A stretch of DNA of 35,865 bases from Pseudomonas sp. LS-2 (GCF_003605735.1 NZ_QXTJ01000001.1:1-35865); one strand, 5' to 3'. Positions 6,889 to 12,544 are shown, counted from the first letter of the stretch. The notes: a model not told the origin generated them from the letters alone. Translations and numbers: made by a program.

Positions 6889-7082
6889 GCCGCCATCCTC
6901 GCTTCACGCCCAGCCAAGCGCCTGAAGCGCTCACAGTAGTAGGCGAATTCTTCCGGGTTGATTTGGTTGCTGGTGAACAGGTTGATGATCTGGCGCTCTA
7001 CTATGGCTTCGTAGAAGGGCGGGTAATCCAGAGTTTCGAGCTGATCCAGCTGCTTGCTGATGTGGACGTGAGGGCTGTTCAC
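6885..7082 (-). CDS. Hypothetical small early protein
   Basis: 65 aa, coupled to both neighbours by 4-nt overlaps. Mostly helical, with several aromatic residues (PPFYEAIVERQ, EEFAYYCERFRRL). No signal peptide or membrane segment. Function unknown. Confidence 0.6.
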   Translation of the reverse strand: MNSPHVHISKQLDQLETLDYPPFYEAIVERQIINLFTSNQINPEEFAYYCERFRRLAGREARMAA

Positions 7083-7495
7083 AGTTCGTCATCCTCTGCT
7101 TCAGCCTGAAGACCTGCCTCGGCGTGCGGCTCGACCAGCGCTACGGCAATATCGAACAGCTTGCCCATCGGCGTTTGGCCTTCGCCGAGCAGGCCCAAGG
7201 CGAACGTCTTGGCAGGTGCGCCGCCAATAGCAGCGATCACCAACTGGGCGTAGAAGTCTTCGTCATCCATCCCGTCGATCTGCCGCTGATTCAGATGCTC
7301 CTGAACCTTGCTCAGGAACGTGGAGTACTCGACGACGATGGGGGAACAGAGACGGCGGCGAATCACCAGGTCACAGCCGCGCATCAGGTTCTCGGCGGTG
7401 TCTTCGATCCAGCGGTGAGTCGCTTCCTCACGCCCGGAGTCGTCATCCGGCTGCATGTTGTCCCAGCGCGCTTGCGCTCTTGCGAATGAGTTCAT
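7079..7495 (-). CDS. Hypothetical early protein
   Basis: 138 aa, ending in a strongly acidic tail (EAEDDEL). The centre is helical (LMRGCDLVIRRRL, FLSKVQEHLNQRQI) with a hydrophobic stretch around FYAQLVIAAIGG that is too short to be a membrane anchor. Four-nucleotide overlaps join it to the genes on both sides. No family recognised. Confidence 0.65.
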   Translation of the reverse strand: MNSFARAQARWDNMQPDDDSGREEATHRWIEDTAENLMRGCDLVIRRRLCSPIVVEYSTFLSKVQEHLNQRQIDGMDDEDFYAQLVIAAIGGAPAKTFALGLLGEGQTPMGKLFDIAVALVEPHAEAGLQAEAEDDEL

Positions 7496-7749
7496 CGCTG
7501 AATCCTCTGCTGTGCCCGGTAACGGCGCACATAGCCGTTCGTGAGGCGCTTAATGATTCGGGGGTAGCGATCAGGCTGGTGAAGGCGGCAGGGCAGATGC
7601 TCGCGCCCCCAGCCTTCGTGATCGCAGTAGTCGCAGTCGCAGTGCTTCTTGAGCAGCGCTGCAGCCTCTGCCCGACAGGCCGCGCGCAGCGTGAACCACC
7701 GACGCCCACCGCCACGAAAGACGGTTGCCGGTTCAGTCGTGACGTTCAT
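7492..7749 (-). CDS. Hypothetical basic Cys/His-containing protein
   Basis: 85 aa, strongly basic (Arg-rich). It has a compact metal-site-like cluster in the middle (HCDCDYCDHEGWGREHLPC, about residues 36-54). The C-terminus is highly positively charged (RIIKRLTNGYVRRYRAQQR), which suggests nucleic-acid contact. Overlaps the next gene's ATG. A zinc-binding DNA- or RNA-binding protein is a reasonable guess, not a recognised family. Confidence 0.6.
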   Translation of the reverse strand: MNVTTEPATVFRGGGRRWFTLRAACRAEAAALLKKHCDCDYCDHEGWGREHLPCRLHQPDRYPRIIKRLTNGYVRRYRAQQRIQR

Positions 7750-7783
7750 GGTCGCCTCCGTAGGCGCTGTTCAACCGCATTGA

Positions 7784-7963
7784 TCAGATGCCCGCGCAGG
7801 TGACCAAGCCCGTGCCGTGAAGCACGCGGGCACCTGTCGATGCGGTCGTTATGGGGTAGGGGTGATGCAGGGGGCCGCGTTGCGCGGTGCAGAAGTCTTC
7901 CGCATCGGTGAAGTGATCTGGCTGACCACATATTCCAGTTGTCGCTGGTTTATGGCGGGTCAT
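7784..7963 (-). CDS. Short hypothetical protein (59 aa)
   Basis: The frame runs from the ATG at 7963, preceded by GGGGAG about 9 nt upstream and by a hairpin at 7982-8001, to TGA at 7786-7784. The N-terminus is Thr/His/Asp-rich, and the C-terminus (STGARVLHGTGLVTCAGI) is encoded by DNA that itself forms an imperfect hairpin (GTGCCCGCGTGC...GCACGGGC). It is compositionally odd, and an overlapping frame exists in another phase. The ribosome site and hairpin placement favour this one. Confidence 0.45.
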   Translation of the reverse strand: MTRHKPATTGICGQPDHFTDAEDFCTAQRGPLHHPYPITTASTGARVLHGTGLVTCAGI

Positions 7964-7981
7964 TCCAGATCACTCCCCGAT

Positions 7982-8001
7982 GCCACCTCATGGGAAGTGG
8001 C
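7982..8001 (-). promoter_or_regulatory. Pre-start hairpin element C
   Basis: In the leftward RNA the sequence GCCAC-loop-GTGGC forms a 5-bp stem right after the stop of the 8,008 gene, followed by ATCGGGGAG and the ATG at 7963. It matches element B (8558-8582) in the loop (TTC..ATGAG) and flank (GCATCGG), but one stem pair has changed from G:C to A:T on both sides, a compensatory change that supports a real RNA structure. Confidence 0.6.
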
Positions 8002-8007
8002 TGGACT

Positions 8008-8211
8008 TCAAGCCTGGCCAGCATCGTCTATCAGCAGCCCTTGCTCGCGGCAGAACTGGACCTCTGCGTCGTAGCCGGCGCGGCTCAACACTTGCTGGCC
8101 ACGGCTGTCGTAAATGGCTCGATGGAATCCGGCGCCGCTCTTGCGTGGCGTCCGCTCTACTGTGTAGCCGTGGCGTTGAAAGCAGCCATTGGGGCTGTTT
8201 GGATCTGGCAT
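8008..8211 (-). CDS. Hypothetical small early protein
   Basis: 67 aa with a strong ribosome site (GAGGAGAG) before the ATG at 8211. It contains alternating strands and helices with Tyr, Arg and Gly (GYTVERTPRKSGAGFHRAIYD, QVLSRAGYDAEVQF), suggesting a small compact domain. Hairpin-containing gaps flank it on both sides. No family recognised. Confidence 0.6.
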   Translation of the reverse strand: MPDPNSPNGCFQRHGYTVERTPRKSGAGFHRAIYDSRGQQVLSRAGYDAEVQFCREQGLLIDDAGQA

Positions 8212-8227
8212 GTGACTCTCCTCTGCA

Positions 8228-8257
8228 TCCCGCTGCGCACTCTGTGAATGCGCGGGA
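8228..8257 (-). promoter_or_regulatory. Pre-start hairpin D
   Basis: An inverted repeat (TCCCGC...GCGGGA, with extra inner pairing GCA/TGC) lies between the stop of the amber-split gene at 8266 and the ribosome site of the gene starting at 8211. Its sequence differs from elements A-C, but the placement (stop, hairpin, Shine-Dalgarno, ATG) is the same. Confidence 0.45.
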
Positions 8258-8265
8258 GTGATGAT

Positions 8266-8535
8266 TCAGCCGATGATGATTGGATTCGCAAATGCGTAAT
8301 CCATGGCTTCCTGATTTGCTTGGTCGCTGTCGAGAAAGCGAATCGCCCAAGGCATCAAGGTTTGAACAGTCCCGTCCGGCATTTCGACGATCGCAACGCT
8401 GAAGTTGCCGGGCCCGTTCTCAAACTCTTCGTACTCGACGCCCTATCCGTGAAACTTGCCCTCCGCTGCGTCTTCAATCCCCGTCCGCATGCCGCGGCTG
8501 TCATGGATTGCTTTCATCGTCATTACTGGTCGCAT
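8266..8535 (-). pseudogene. Early gene split by an in-frame amber codon
   Basis: The ATG at 8535 follows GGAGG at 7-nt spacing. The frame codes 30 residues, meets TAG at 8445-8443, then continues open for 58 residues to TGA at 8268-8266. The downstream part (GVEYEEFENGPGNFSVAIVE, and later PWAIRFLDSDQ) looks like authentic protein. TAG here is one base from TAC or TAT (Tyr), so a single substitution in an 89-residue protein is the likeliest cause. It is the second amber-interrupted gene in this operon. Function unknown. Confidence 0.65.
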
Positions 8536-8540
8536 CGCAT

Positions 8541-8604
8541 TACCTCCGTTGATTTCCGATGCCGCCTCATAGAAGCGGCATCAGTAAATCTTTGGGTCAT
8601 GTCA
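8541..8604 (-). repeat. Pre-start hairpin element B
   Basis: In the leftward RNA: a conserved lead block (8604-8582, reading TGACATGACCCAAAG then ATTTACTG), an 8-bp stem (GATGCCGC/GCGGCATC, 8558-8582), a short GGAAATC spacer and GGAGG before the ATG at 8535. Almost the whole unit is repeated as element A in front of the 9,027 start. The lead block overlaps the end of the preceding gene. Confidence 0.75.
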
Positions 8605-8815
8605 GAAACTCATGCCAGGCGTTCAGGTACTGGCTTCCGTTCCCGCTGTTGGTGAACCGCCAGATCAAGACATCCATCCCGCCGCCAACCTCGCGGAAGT
8701 AACAGAGGTTTTCATCTACCCGATCCACCCAGCCGAGCAGTTCACCGGCTGGCTTGGTCATGTGCTTGTCGCTGGTGAATACGCGACAGCCCTTCATGGG
8801 CTTGAAGAGCCTCAT
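8597..8815 (-). CDS. Hypothetical small early protein
   Basis: 72 aa, with a start that overlaps the upstream stop (ATGA). It is rich in Gly and aromatic residues (KPAGELLGWVDRVDENLCYF, GGGMDVLIWRFTNSG), probably a small beta-rich domain. Its last codons lie inside the conserved lead block of element B. No family recognised. Confidence 0.6.
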   Translation of the reverse strand: MRLFKPMKGCRVFTSDKHMTKPAGELLGWVDRVDENLCYFREVGGGMDVLIWRFTNSGNGSQYLNAWHEFLT

Positions 8816-9027
8816 GAGGCATGCTCTTCATTCGGCCAGTCCGAGTCGGCGTCGAGCATGATCAGCGGCGAGGCAGACTCACTGATAAAGCGCGGGCCAA
8901 GCACTACAAAGCTGACAACCTCGTTGTCGTGCTCTTCGTATAGGCCTGTTTCAGCGCAGTAGCGGAGAGTCACGCCCGATTTGAAGTGATTGAACTGGAT
9001 CGCTGTGTACGGCACCTGTGTGTGCAT
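8812..9027 (-). CDS. Hypothetical protein, first gene of the leftward operon
   Basis: 71 aa. I place the start at the ATG at 9027 (GGGAGG spaced 8 nt) rather than the ATG two codons earlier, which would be almost on top of the ribosome site; element B shows the same geometry. The sequence looks beta-rich with an acidic end (MLDADSDWPNEEHAS). It occupies the position of lambda N but lacks the arginine-rich RNA-binding helix expected of N, so I do not call it an antiterminator. Confidence 0.6.
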   Translation of the reverse strand: MHTQVPYTAIQFNHFKSGVTLRYCAETGLYEEHDNEVVSFVVLGPRFISESASPLIMLDADSDWPNEEHAS

Positions 9028-9035
9028 TGCCATTT

Positions 9036-9099
9036 CCTCCCTTGGATTTCCAAAGCACCCGAGTAACCAGGTGCTTCAGTAAATCTGTGGGTCTTGTCA
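9036..9099 (-). repeat. Pre-start hairpin element A
   Basis: In the leftward RNA: lead block 9099-9077 (TGACAAGACCCACAG then ATTTACTG), a 7-bp stem AAGCACC/GGTGCTT (9053-9076), TGGAAATCC, then GGGAGG before the start at 9027. It aligns with element B along its full length, while the stem differs in sequence but keeps pairing. Confidence 0.75.
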
Positions 9100-9290
9100 C
9101 TCACTGCGCCCTTCAGGGTCATTCGCACAGTTCGGTCATCACCTCGCCAGACTGAGCCCCTCAATGGCTTTCATCTGGCGCCGGTCGCCTCACAAGCGCA
9201 GCGGTTTTTTTCCTTCGGTTTACTGACCTCCCACCGATGGTGCCGGGAGTGACCTAACCGGTTTGGCCGGGTAGTCGTTCATGGCGCTGG

Positions 9291-9303
9291 TTGTTAAAGA
9301 GCT
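9291..9303 (-). promoter_or_regulatory. boxA-like antitermination element
   Basis: The minus strand reads AGCTCTTTAACAA, which contains GCTCTTTAACAA, the core of the ribosomal-operon boxA (TGCTCTTTAACA) that binds NusB-NusE. It lies about 50-60 nt into the predicted leftward transcript. Two inverted repeats follow downstream and could act as boxB-like hairpins. This is the expected place for a nutL-type site. Confidence 0.7.
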
Positions 9304-9356
9304 GTCGGGTCTCTTGAGGCCCTGTCGCACCGTTGGTTTGTCGCTGCGATGGGTGA

Positions 9357-9385
9357 AATTTAGCCCCAAGCTAAAGGCTAGTCAA
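9357..9385 (-). promoter_or_regulatory. Leftward early promoter (PL-like)
   Basis: On the minus strand TTGACT (9385-9380) and TAAATT (9362-9357) are spaced by 17 bp. The -10 lies in the left arm of one repressor operator (9359-9375) and the -35 touches the next (9384-9400), so repressor binding would block RNA polymerase directly. The boxA leader and the whole minus-strand early operon follow. Confidence 0.75.
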
Positions 9386-9420
9386 TAGCTCTGAGCTAAA
9401 TAATTTAGCTTTGCGTGAAA
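9359..9420. promoter_or_regulatory. Left operator cluster, three TTTAGC-N5-GCTAAA sites
   Basis: Three 17-bp sites: TTTAGC-CCCAA-GCTAAA at 9359-9375 (perfect dyad), AATAGC-TCTGA-GCTAAA at 9384-9400, and TTTAGC-TTTGC-GTGAAA at 9404-9420. They share arms and 5-bp spacing with the sites in front of cro, so they are the probable binding sites of the CI-type repressor. Confidence 0.8.
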
Positions 9421-9476
9421 TTTACAGCCTGTGCCATCGACGCGGTCAAAAAGATCGATGAGGAATTGAGGGGGGG

Positions 9477-9506
9477 TTTACGCGCCGCTTAGCAGCGAGC
9501 TAAGAT
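9477..9506 (+). promoter_or_regulatory. Predicted rightward promoter with embedded operator
   Basis: TTTACG (9477-9482) and TAAGAT (9501-9506) with an 18-bp spacer lie upstream of the gene at 9549. The spacer and -10 contain a fourth left operator, CTTAGC-AGCGA-GCTAAG at 9488-9504. The hexamers are weaker than those of the other two promoters, but the operator/-10 overlap is the same. Confidence 0.5.
9488..9504. promoter_or_regulatory. Fourth left operator site
   Basis: CTTAGC-AGCGA-GCTAAG is a perfect 6-5-6 dyad differing from the consensus only at the outermost base of each arm. It lies 45 bp upstream of the ATG at 9549 and would put that gene under the phage repressor. Confidence 0.75.
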
Positions 9507-9548
9507 TTGCAGAAGCTGTACATACATACAGTAATCAAGGAGAAGCTG

Positions 9549-9869
9549 ATGGCCCGCGCAGAAAAGAAAAAACCTCAAGAACGCCAGCCGATGTCCGGCA
9601 TCGAGCGACTGAATCTCAGGGTTTCAAACATGATCAACCACCCGATCGCTCAAGAACGAAAGAGCGTGACGATCCACAGGCTGGAAACAGACGGTGATCG
9701 AGAATGGGAGGAGGTGATGGGCGTGCTATCAGAAGTGGACGGGATCGACATGACATTCAACGATGAGGATGAGTCGGTGACCCTAAGCTGGGAAGCTCCA
9801 GCGGATGACGATCCGCGAGCCCAGGTGCAAGAGGAGTTTGATGCGGTAGAAGAGGCCGCACCTTTCTGA
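9549..9869 (+). CDS. Hypothetical repressor-controlled protein
   Basis: 106 aa from the ATG at 9549, with AAGGAG 9 nt upstream. It has a basic N-terminus (ARAEKKKPQERQ) and a very acidic C-terminal half (FNDEDESVTL, DDDPRAQVQEEFDAVEEAAPF). Transcribed rightward from the operator-containing promoter and followed by a terminator, it is a one-gene unit between the leftward promoter and the repressor operon. The acidic C-terminus could mimic nucleic acid or contact an SSB- or polymerase-type partner, but this is speculation. Confidence 0.65.
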   Translation: MARAEKKKPQERQPMSGIERLNLRVSNMINHPIAQERKSVTIHRLETDGDREWEEVMGVLSEVDGIDMTFNDEDESVTLSWEAPADDDPRAQVQEEFDAVEEAAPF

Positions 9870-9876
9870 CAGGCAC

Positions 9877-9908
9877 AAAAAAGCCCGCTTAAGTGGCGGG
9901 CCTTTTCA
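9877..9908. terminator. Bidirectional intrinsic terminator
   Basis: The stem GCCCGC (9883-9888)/GCGGGC (9896-9901) is flanked by an A run (9877-9882) and a T-rich tail (CCTTTTCATTT). It ends the 9549 gene on the plus strand. On the minus strand it is followed by TTTTTT and ends the repressor operon. Confidence 0.8.
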
Positions 9909-9917
9909 TTTGAGAAT

Positions 9918-10235
9918 TTACTTCGTTAGCAAGGAGATTAGCTGCTCGAACCGATTATTAGCCACCCAGCCAAGAATCAAGACGACCACAAACGAAGCGC
10001 CTGCAATATACGAGATTCGACGCTTTATGGTTGTTAGGTCACCGTGAACCTCTTTGAGGTCGGTTTTAACCTCGTCAAGATCCCTGCGGATGTACTCCAC
10101 ATGGGTCTCAAGCTTCGCAACGCGGGCTTCCATTTCGTTACCTCCGCCACCGCCACCAGGCGCTTCACTTTTCCATGATGGATGACCTGAGATAACTCTT
10201 CCAGTGGAATCTTTGATGACCGGCGCGTTATTCAC
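9918..10235 (-). CDS. Coiled-coil protein with C-terminal membrane anchor, in the repressor operon
   Basis: 105 aa from a GTG at 10235, chosen because GGAG precedes it by about 8 nt and it overlaps the upstream stop (GTGAATAA). An ATG at 10265 would need a 38-nt overlap. Order: a Gly-rich linker (residues 27-32), a long heptad helix (RVAKLETHVEYIRRDLDEVKT and on), then one membrane segment (YIAGASFVVVLILGWVA) and a short tail. The architecture resembles XhlA-type or t-SNARE-like phage membrane proteins. Expressed downstream of the repressor, it could act in the lysogen, for example in superinfection exclusion, but nothing in the sequence proves that. Confidence 0.6.
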   Translation of the reverse strand: MNNAPVIKDSTGRVISGHPSWKSEAPGGGGGGNEMEARVAKLETHVEYIRRDLDEVKTDLKEVHGDLTTIKRRISYIAGASFVVVLILGWVANNRFEQLISLLTK

Positions 10236-10551
10236 CTTTAGATCTCCGAACGTCTGCATGCCCAATCATGCGAGCAAGCGTCTCGGCGAGTTCTCGGGCT
10301 ACGTCCATCGGAATGGTTAGCCCAGCAACGTCAAGGCGAATCACCTCCATGTCTCCGGTTTCGACACCGTGCACGCCATCCTCAACAAAAAACCTAGTAC
10401 TTTTTACGTTGACGGTATTCCTGCCGAATGTCAGATGAATGGCTTCATCATCGTTCCAAGTGATGGCGAAAGCGTCAAACTTGTCAACTTGCTCGTCAAG
10501 ATAAGAACCCGCTTTGATGTGCGGTATCACGGTGGTGGTGGTTTTGGTCAT
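10228..10551 (-). CDS. Hypothetical protein, possibly DUF3467-like
   Basis: 107 aa. Beta strands dominate the first two thirds (DAFAITWNDDEAIHLTFGRNT, IRLDVAGLTIPMDVA). The C-terminal helix (DVARELAETLARMIGHA) resembles the 'P..A..LA..L' ending of DUF3467-type proteins, but I am not sure of the family. It lies just downstream of the repressor on the same strand (36-nt gap) and overlaps the next gene by 8 nt, so it is probably cotranscribed with the repressor in the lysogen. Confidence 0.6.
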   Translation of the reverse strand: MTKTTTTVIPHIKAGSYLDEQVDKFDAFAITWNDDEAIHLTFGRNTVNVKSTRFFVEDGVHGVETGDMEVIRLDVAGLTIPMDVARELAETLARMIGHADVRRSKGE

Positions 10552-10587
10552 TGTCCGTCCTTGAATTTTGAGGGCTTGAGAGCGGCG

Positions 10588-11436
10588 TCAAGCTTTCCGA
10601 GCGTTCCAGATCAGCAAAACCTTCGCGTGAATAGTCACGTCTTCGATCCTAGCTGTCTGATTTTCATAGTGCTGGTTGTCCGAGATCAGCCGGTAGTGAT
10701 CCTCATCGAGGCGCATCACCCGCTTGATGTAAAGCTCTTGGTGCCAGGTCAGAACGTAGATCCCGTCACCAATGAAGTCCTGTACGCCCTTGTCGACGAT
10801 GACCAGATCCTTGTCATTGATGGTGCCTTCCATGCTTTGGCCCCAACCGTTGATCATTCCCAACGACTTGGCAGACGTGTAAGTGACGCCTTTCTCGCGA
10901 AGTATCTCCTCACGCACTACCAGATTACGGACCACTTCTGTGTAGTCCGGAGGCACTTGGCCGTGGCCCATCGCCGCGCGGATGTCGTACTGAGGGATCA
11001 CGATTTCATCATTGGTAGGTCTGAGGCTGGATATGTTCGCCGGGAAAACGTCGGGGCGCCCGTCGTCAGGCTCTTCCGCAGCAGCAACAATTCTATCTCG
11101 TGCTTCGGTCGTTAAACCTTTCACCTTCGCCAACATTCGCTTTACCTGGTCAGCAGCGGTGGCAGAGGGCTCCTGGATTGTGAGCGACTCGGCTGCTTTT
11201 GAAGTTGGGTAGCGATCCCCATCGTCAGATGACAGAGAGTCAAACCAGCCTCTAGGGAGGTTCTCGACCATCTCGATACGCCGCGCCACGTCATCACCAA
11301 GATTCTTTGCGGTCTTGTCGGAGAGGATCTGACTCAGGTGAGCAGGCGCCATCCCCCAGCGTTCAGCGCACGCGCCTTTCTTCTGGTTTCCGATCAGTTT
11401 GATCAATTGCTGCTTGCGAATCGCATAAATATCCAT
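10588..11436 (-). CDS. CI-type prophage repressor (HTH plus S24 peptidase)
   Basis: 282 aa from the ATG at 11436. A longer frame to 11502 would make the operator at 11456-11472 part of the coding sequence, so I reject it. An N-terminal HTH (residues about 5-60; GACAERWGMAPAHLSQIL is the recognition part) is joined by a linker to a LexA/CI-like S24 domain. The catalytic pair is Ser201 (GQSMEG) and Lys238 (YIKRVM). No classical Ala-Gly cleavage site precedes Ser201; the region around AAMGHG (155-159) is the nearest candidate. It should bind the TTTAGC-N5-GCTAAA sites and be inactivated through RecA after DNA damage. No Shine-Dalgarno precedes the ATG, so a leaderless transcript, as for lambda cI, is possible. 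Confidence 0.92.
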   Translation of the reverse strand: MDIYAIRKQQLIKLIGNQKKGACAERWGMAPAHLSQILSDKTAKNLGDDVARRIEMVENLPRGWFDSLSSDDGDRYPTSKAAESLTIQEPSATAADQVKRMLAKVKGLTTEARDRIVAAAEEPDDGRPDVFPANISSLRPTNDEIVIPQYDIRAAMGHGQVPPDYTEVVRNLVVREEILREKGVTYTSAKSLGMINGWGQSMEGTINDKDLVIVDKGVQDFIGDGIYVLTWHQELYIKRVMRLDEDHYRLISDNQHYENQTARIEDVTIHAKVLLIWNARKA

Positions 11437-11455
11437 GCGCGCAAGAATGCCAGCG

Positions 11456-11521
11456 TTTAGCTCAATGCTAAATGTGCTCACAGCTAAATATTCCTTGCTC
11501 AAATGTTAGCCGCAAGCTAAA
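11456..11521. promoter_or_regulatory. Right operator cluster between repressor and cro
   Basis: Three 17-bp sites: TTTAGC-TCAAT-GCTAAA at 11456-11472 (perfect), ATGTGC-TCACA-GCTAAA at 11472-11488 (only the right arm conserved) and GTTAGC-CGCAA-GCTAAA at 11505-11521. They occupy the intergenic region between the divergent repressor and cro genes and match the left cluster. Confidence 0.8.
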
Positions 11522-11523
11522 TT
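11495..11523 (+). promoter_or_regulatory. Rightward early promoter (PR-like)
   Basis: TTGCTC (11495-11500) and TAAATT (11518-11523) are spaced by 17 bp. The -10 overlaps the right arm of the operator at 11505-11521, the same geometry as the leftward promoter. It drives the Cro-like gene and, beyond it, CII and replication genes. Confidence 0.75.
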
Positions 11524-11546
11524 TCTCCCATATTGAGGAGAATCCC

Positions 11547-11783
11547 ATGAATGAGCACCTGCGTGATTGGCTTGCCAACGCCCCAAACGATCGGCGTCAG
11601 TCTGTTGCGGCGGCCGCAAAAACCACTGTTGGTCATCTTTGGCAGTTGGCTGGCGGGCATCGAAAAGCATCTGCCGAACTGGCTGACCGCCTTCAAGACG
11701 CCTCCGGCGGCGAGATCACTATCGCTGGTCTGCGTCCTGACCTTCTCGATCTCGCACACAAGGTTCTGCGGGGCGCCGCCTAA
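11547..11783 (+). CDS. Cro-like regulator
   Basis: 78 aa from the ATG at 11547 with GAGGAG 6 nt upstream. It is short and helical; RRQSVAAAAKTTVGHLWQLAGGHRKAS reads as a helix-turn-helix, followed by LADRLQDASGG. First gene of the rightward early operon, divergent from the repressor, it sits exactly where lambda cro does. It should bind the same operators and shift the balance to lytic growth. The family call rests on size, HTH character and position. Confidence 0.75.
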   Translation: MNEHLRDWLANAPNDRRQSVAAAAKTTVGHLWQLAGGHRKASAELADRLQDASGGEITIAGLRPDLLDLAHKVLRGAA

Positions 11784-11986
11784 CCGCGCTTCGGGCTGAG
11801 CGAGATCGTCGCCAGCTCGAAGCCGCGCAGAGCCTCCTGGCTCAACTGATCACGCAACTGACTGGCCTTCTGCTCGAACGCAGGCCAGAGCCTCATCTGG
11901 GAAGACAGGGGCAGGGTGGATGCCAAGGCACCCACAAAGCAACAGAGGGCGGTTATCTCGCCTTGCAGTTCGGAAGAGTCGGTCAT
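11780..11986 (-). CDS. Hypothetical protein convergent with cro
   Basis: 68 aa from the ATG at 11986, preceded by AAGGACG. It is largely helical with Cys-Cys near residue 15 (ALCCFVGALAS) and a basic end. Its stop overlaps the end of the Cro-like gene on the other strand by 4 nt. An antisense gene between cro and cII is unusual; its transcript would also be antisense to the leader of the cII message. No family recognised. A longer upstream frame exists but lacks a ribosome site. Confidence 0.5.
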   Translation of the reverse strand: MTDSSELQGEITALCCFVGALASTLPLSSQMRLWPAFEQKASQLRDQLSQEALRGFELATISLSPKRG

Positions 11987-12070
11987 GGATACGTCCTTGA
12001 TCATTTTCAGTAAAGCAATTCTCAACGTGTTGGCATTGCGCCACCACGGAAATAATTCAAGAGGTTTCCG

Positions 12071-12505
12071 ATGGAAGAATTTCTGCAGGCAATACACAAC
12101 GCAGTGAAGGCAGAAGGGGCCAAGGACTTCTACTCGAAGGCTGGTTTCAAGACGCACATCGGACTTCTGCAGCACACCAATCCGCACAGCGAATCGCACA
12201 CGCTGAACCTGCCAAAGTTTTTGTTGATCGCTCAGAACCTGAGCACAGAGAACCAGTTCCGGGTGCTCAGCGCGCTTGCTGCTGGATTTGGATACGACTT
12301 GGTAGGGAAAGCGCCGGTACAGCCTCAGGCGCTGACCTCATCGCTGATCAACGTTGGCAAAGAAGTGGCCGACCTGACCATCGCCGTTCATGAAGCGCTC
12401 GACGACAACCACGTCAGTGCATTCGAGAAAGCCCAGATCCGCGTCGAGATCGACCACGTTCGTAAGAGCCTGGACGTGATGGACGCTTCAGTCCGAGCAG
12501 CCTGA
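12071..12505 (+). CDS. CII-like phage regulatory protein
   Basis: 144 aa with AGAGG just upstream of the ATG. The sequence fits the phage regulatory protein CII/CP76 type (PF06892): an N-terminal helical DNA-binding domain in which AKDFYSKAGFKTHIGLLQHTNP and later SHTLNLPKFLLIAQ occupy the expected places, and a C-terminal helical region (SSLINVGKEVADLTIAVHEAL). Such proteins activate or modulate establishment of lysogeny. Gene order repressor - cro - cII - O is as in lambda. Confidence 0.75.
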   Translation: MEEFLQAIHNAVKAEGAKDFYSKAGFKTHIGLLQHTNPHSESHTLNLPKFLLIAQNLSTENQFRVLSALAAGFGYDLVGKAPVQPQALTSSLINVGKEVADLTIAVHEALDDNHVSAFEKAQIRVEIDHVRKSLDVMDASVRAA

Positions 12506-12516
12506 ATTTCAGGCAC

Positions 12517-12544
12517 AAAAAAACCACCGGGCCTGGTGGTTCTT
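12517..12544. terminator. Intrinsic terminator after cII
   Basis: The stem is AACCACC (12522-12528)/GGTGGTT (12535-12541) with the loop GGGCCT. The plus-strand tail is weak (CTT), while the minus strand ends in seven T residues, so termination may be stronger for leftward antisense transcripts. In the forward direction it may attenuate expression of the replication genes. Confidence 0.65.

Larger units (their letters stand above)
9028..9350 (-). other. Leader of the leftward early transcript
   Basis: About 320 nt between the predicted transcription start and the first gene hold no convincing gene. They contain the boxA sequence (9291-9303), two inverted repeats further along the RNA (around 9257-9275 and 9229-9254) and element A. 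This looks like an antitermination or attenuation leader. Very short frames (for example an 11-codon one starting at about 9172) are present but unsupported. Confidence 0.55.

Noticed and set aside
3584..8535. Reassignment of TAG as a sense codon in this phage
   Set aside because: TAG ends at least four well-placed genes (stops at 3512, 18785, 19869, 31872), and no suppressor tRNA is visible. Only two early genes show internal TAG.
8970..9164. Minus-strand frame across the leader and element A
   Set aside because: It reads through the repeated hairpin and the ribosome site of the first gene and resembles no protein. Its phase conflicts with the 9,027 start.
11437..11502. 22-residue N-terminal extension of the repressor
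   Set aside because: It would encode operator DNA (11456-11472) and has no homology-like features. The ATG at 11436 begins the HTH domain at the usual distance.
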